Source: Pseudobdellovibrionaceae bacterium (GTDB taxonomy: Bacteria; Bdellovibrionota; Bdellovibrionia; Bdellovibrionales; Bdellovibrionaceae). From it: 64,000 nt of DNA. Positions 63,919 to 64,000 of this stretch are shown here, one piece after another. The stretch spans positions 115,068 through 179,067 of the forward strand of contig CANFQX010000006.1 of NCBI GenBank assembly GCA_947449255.1. The letters are read 5' to 3'. The notes beneath the pieces are model-generated. The model was not told the origin of the DNA and made no database searches. It was given only the letters and a program-made list of their open reading frames with translations. Within the stretch, counting starts at the first letter, position 1. Every line of letters begins with the position of its first letter. The position numbers were made by a program, and so were the translations under genes.

Positions 63919-64000
63919 TCATGCTGCCTTTCTTATGGTGTCTCTTCGTTGTATTTCGAAAAAATCTTTAAGTTTTTGCTCAAGTCCGGTCTTAAGTTCG
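63919..64000 (-). CDS. C-terminal end of an unidentified gene (cut by window edge)
   Basis: A minus-strand frame open to the window edge gives 26 codons (LKTGLEQKLKDFFEIQ and RRDTIRKAA) before TGA at 63919-63921. The composition looks like a basic C-terminal helix of a small protein. Too little is present for a name. Confidence 0.35.
   Translation of the reverse strand, partial: ELKTGLEQKLKDFFEIQRRDTIRKAA

Overview
The window is a gene-dense, AT-rich stretch of bacterial chromosome with no rRNA, tRNA, CRISPR array or recognisable insertion sequence. The gene content best fits a Gram-negative deltaproteobacterium-like lineage, most likely Bdellovibrionota. Supporting signs are menaquinone respiration, ADP-heptose epimerase (LPS core), many short lipoproteins and exported hydrolases, two sigma-28-like promoter candidates, biotin-dependent leucine catabolism and very short intergenic gaps. 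The taxonomic guess is an inference from gene content and was not tested by alignment.

Layout. 1-2.6 kb: end of an adenosine deaminase, a proline iminopeptidase and a trypsin-like lipoprotein. 2.6-9.7 kb: menaquinone block (menF-menD-menH overlapping on the minus strand, menB separate, DAHP synthase plus ubiE/menG on the plus strand), then ung. 9.9-17.2 kb: small hypothetical genes, an M14 peptidase, lexA, a degenerate DksA-like protein, a TetR regulator, a penicillin-binding transpeptidase, fxsA and xth. 17.4-20.6 kb: an unusual pair, an ATP-grasp protein followed by a very divergent SelO-like pseudokinase. 20.6-22.9 kb: a serine esterase and an S41 protease. 23.1-28.4 kb: a partner-switching signalling module (two paralogous GHKL kinases, a STAS-like protein, a FIST sensor, a SpoIIE phosphatase). 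28.4-38.0 kb: hldD, trmJ-like, PspC, ribD, a Pif1-like helicase, an M13 metallopeptidase, a HAD 5'-nucleotidase and an exported unknown. 38.2-42.9 kb: a pantothenate/CoA operon in which a DUF2520 dehydrogenase-like gene stands at the place of panE. 43.0-50.8 kb: an ABC-F ATPase and a six-gene leucine/isovalerate catabolic operon. 51.0-55.5 kb: an anchored unknown, a methyltransferase, an acetyltransferase and a three-gene ABC-2 exporter. 55.7-60.2 kb: a periplasmic binding protein overlapped by a hybrid histidine kinase.

60.2-64.0 kb is accessory: an ATPase-nuclease gene (ATPase_2/DUF234 type) behind two large palindromes, a fossil of a Fic-family 'mobile mystery protein B', a lipoprotein, and a truncated DUF4143-type AAA ATPase whose start codon also lies in a palindrome. 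Between these remnants is a two-gene unit not covered by standard annotation: a 57-residue peptide with a Cys-rich tail, followed 8 nt later by a small protein with a Trp-His/Cys/His-His signature. It is my best candidate for an undescribed system. The SelO-like/ATP-grasp pair comes second.
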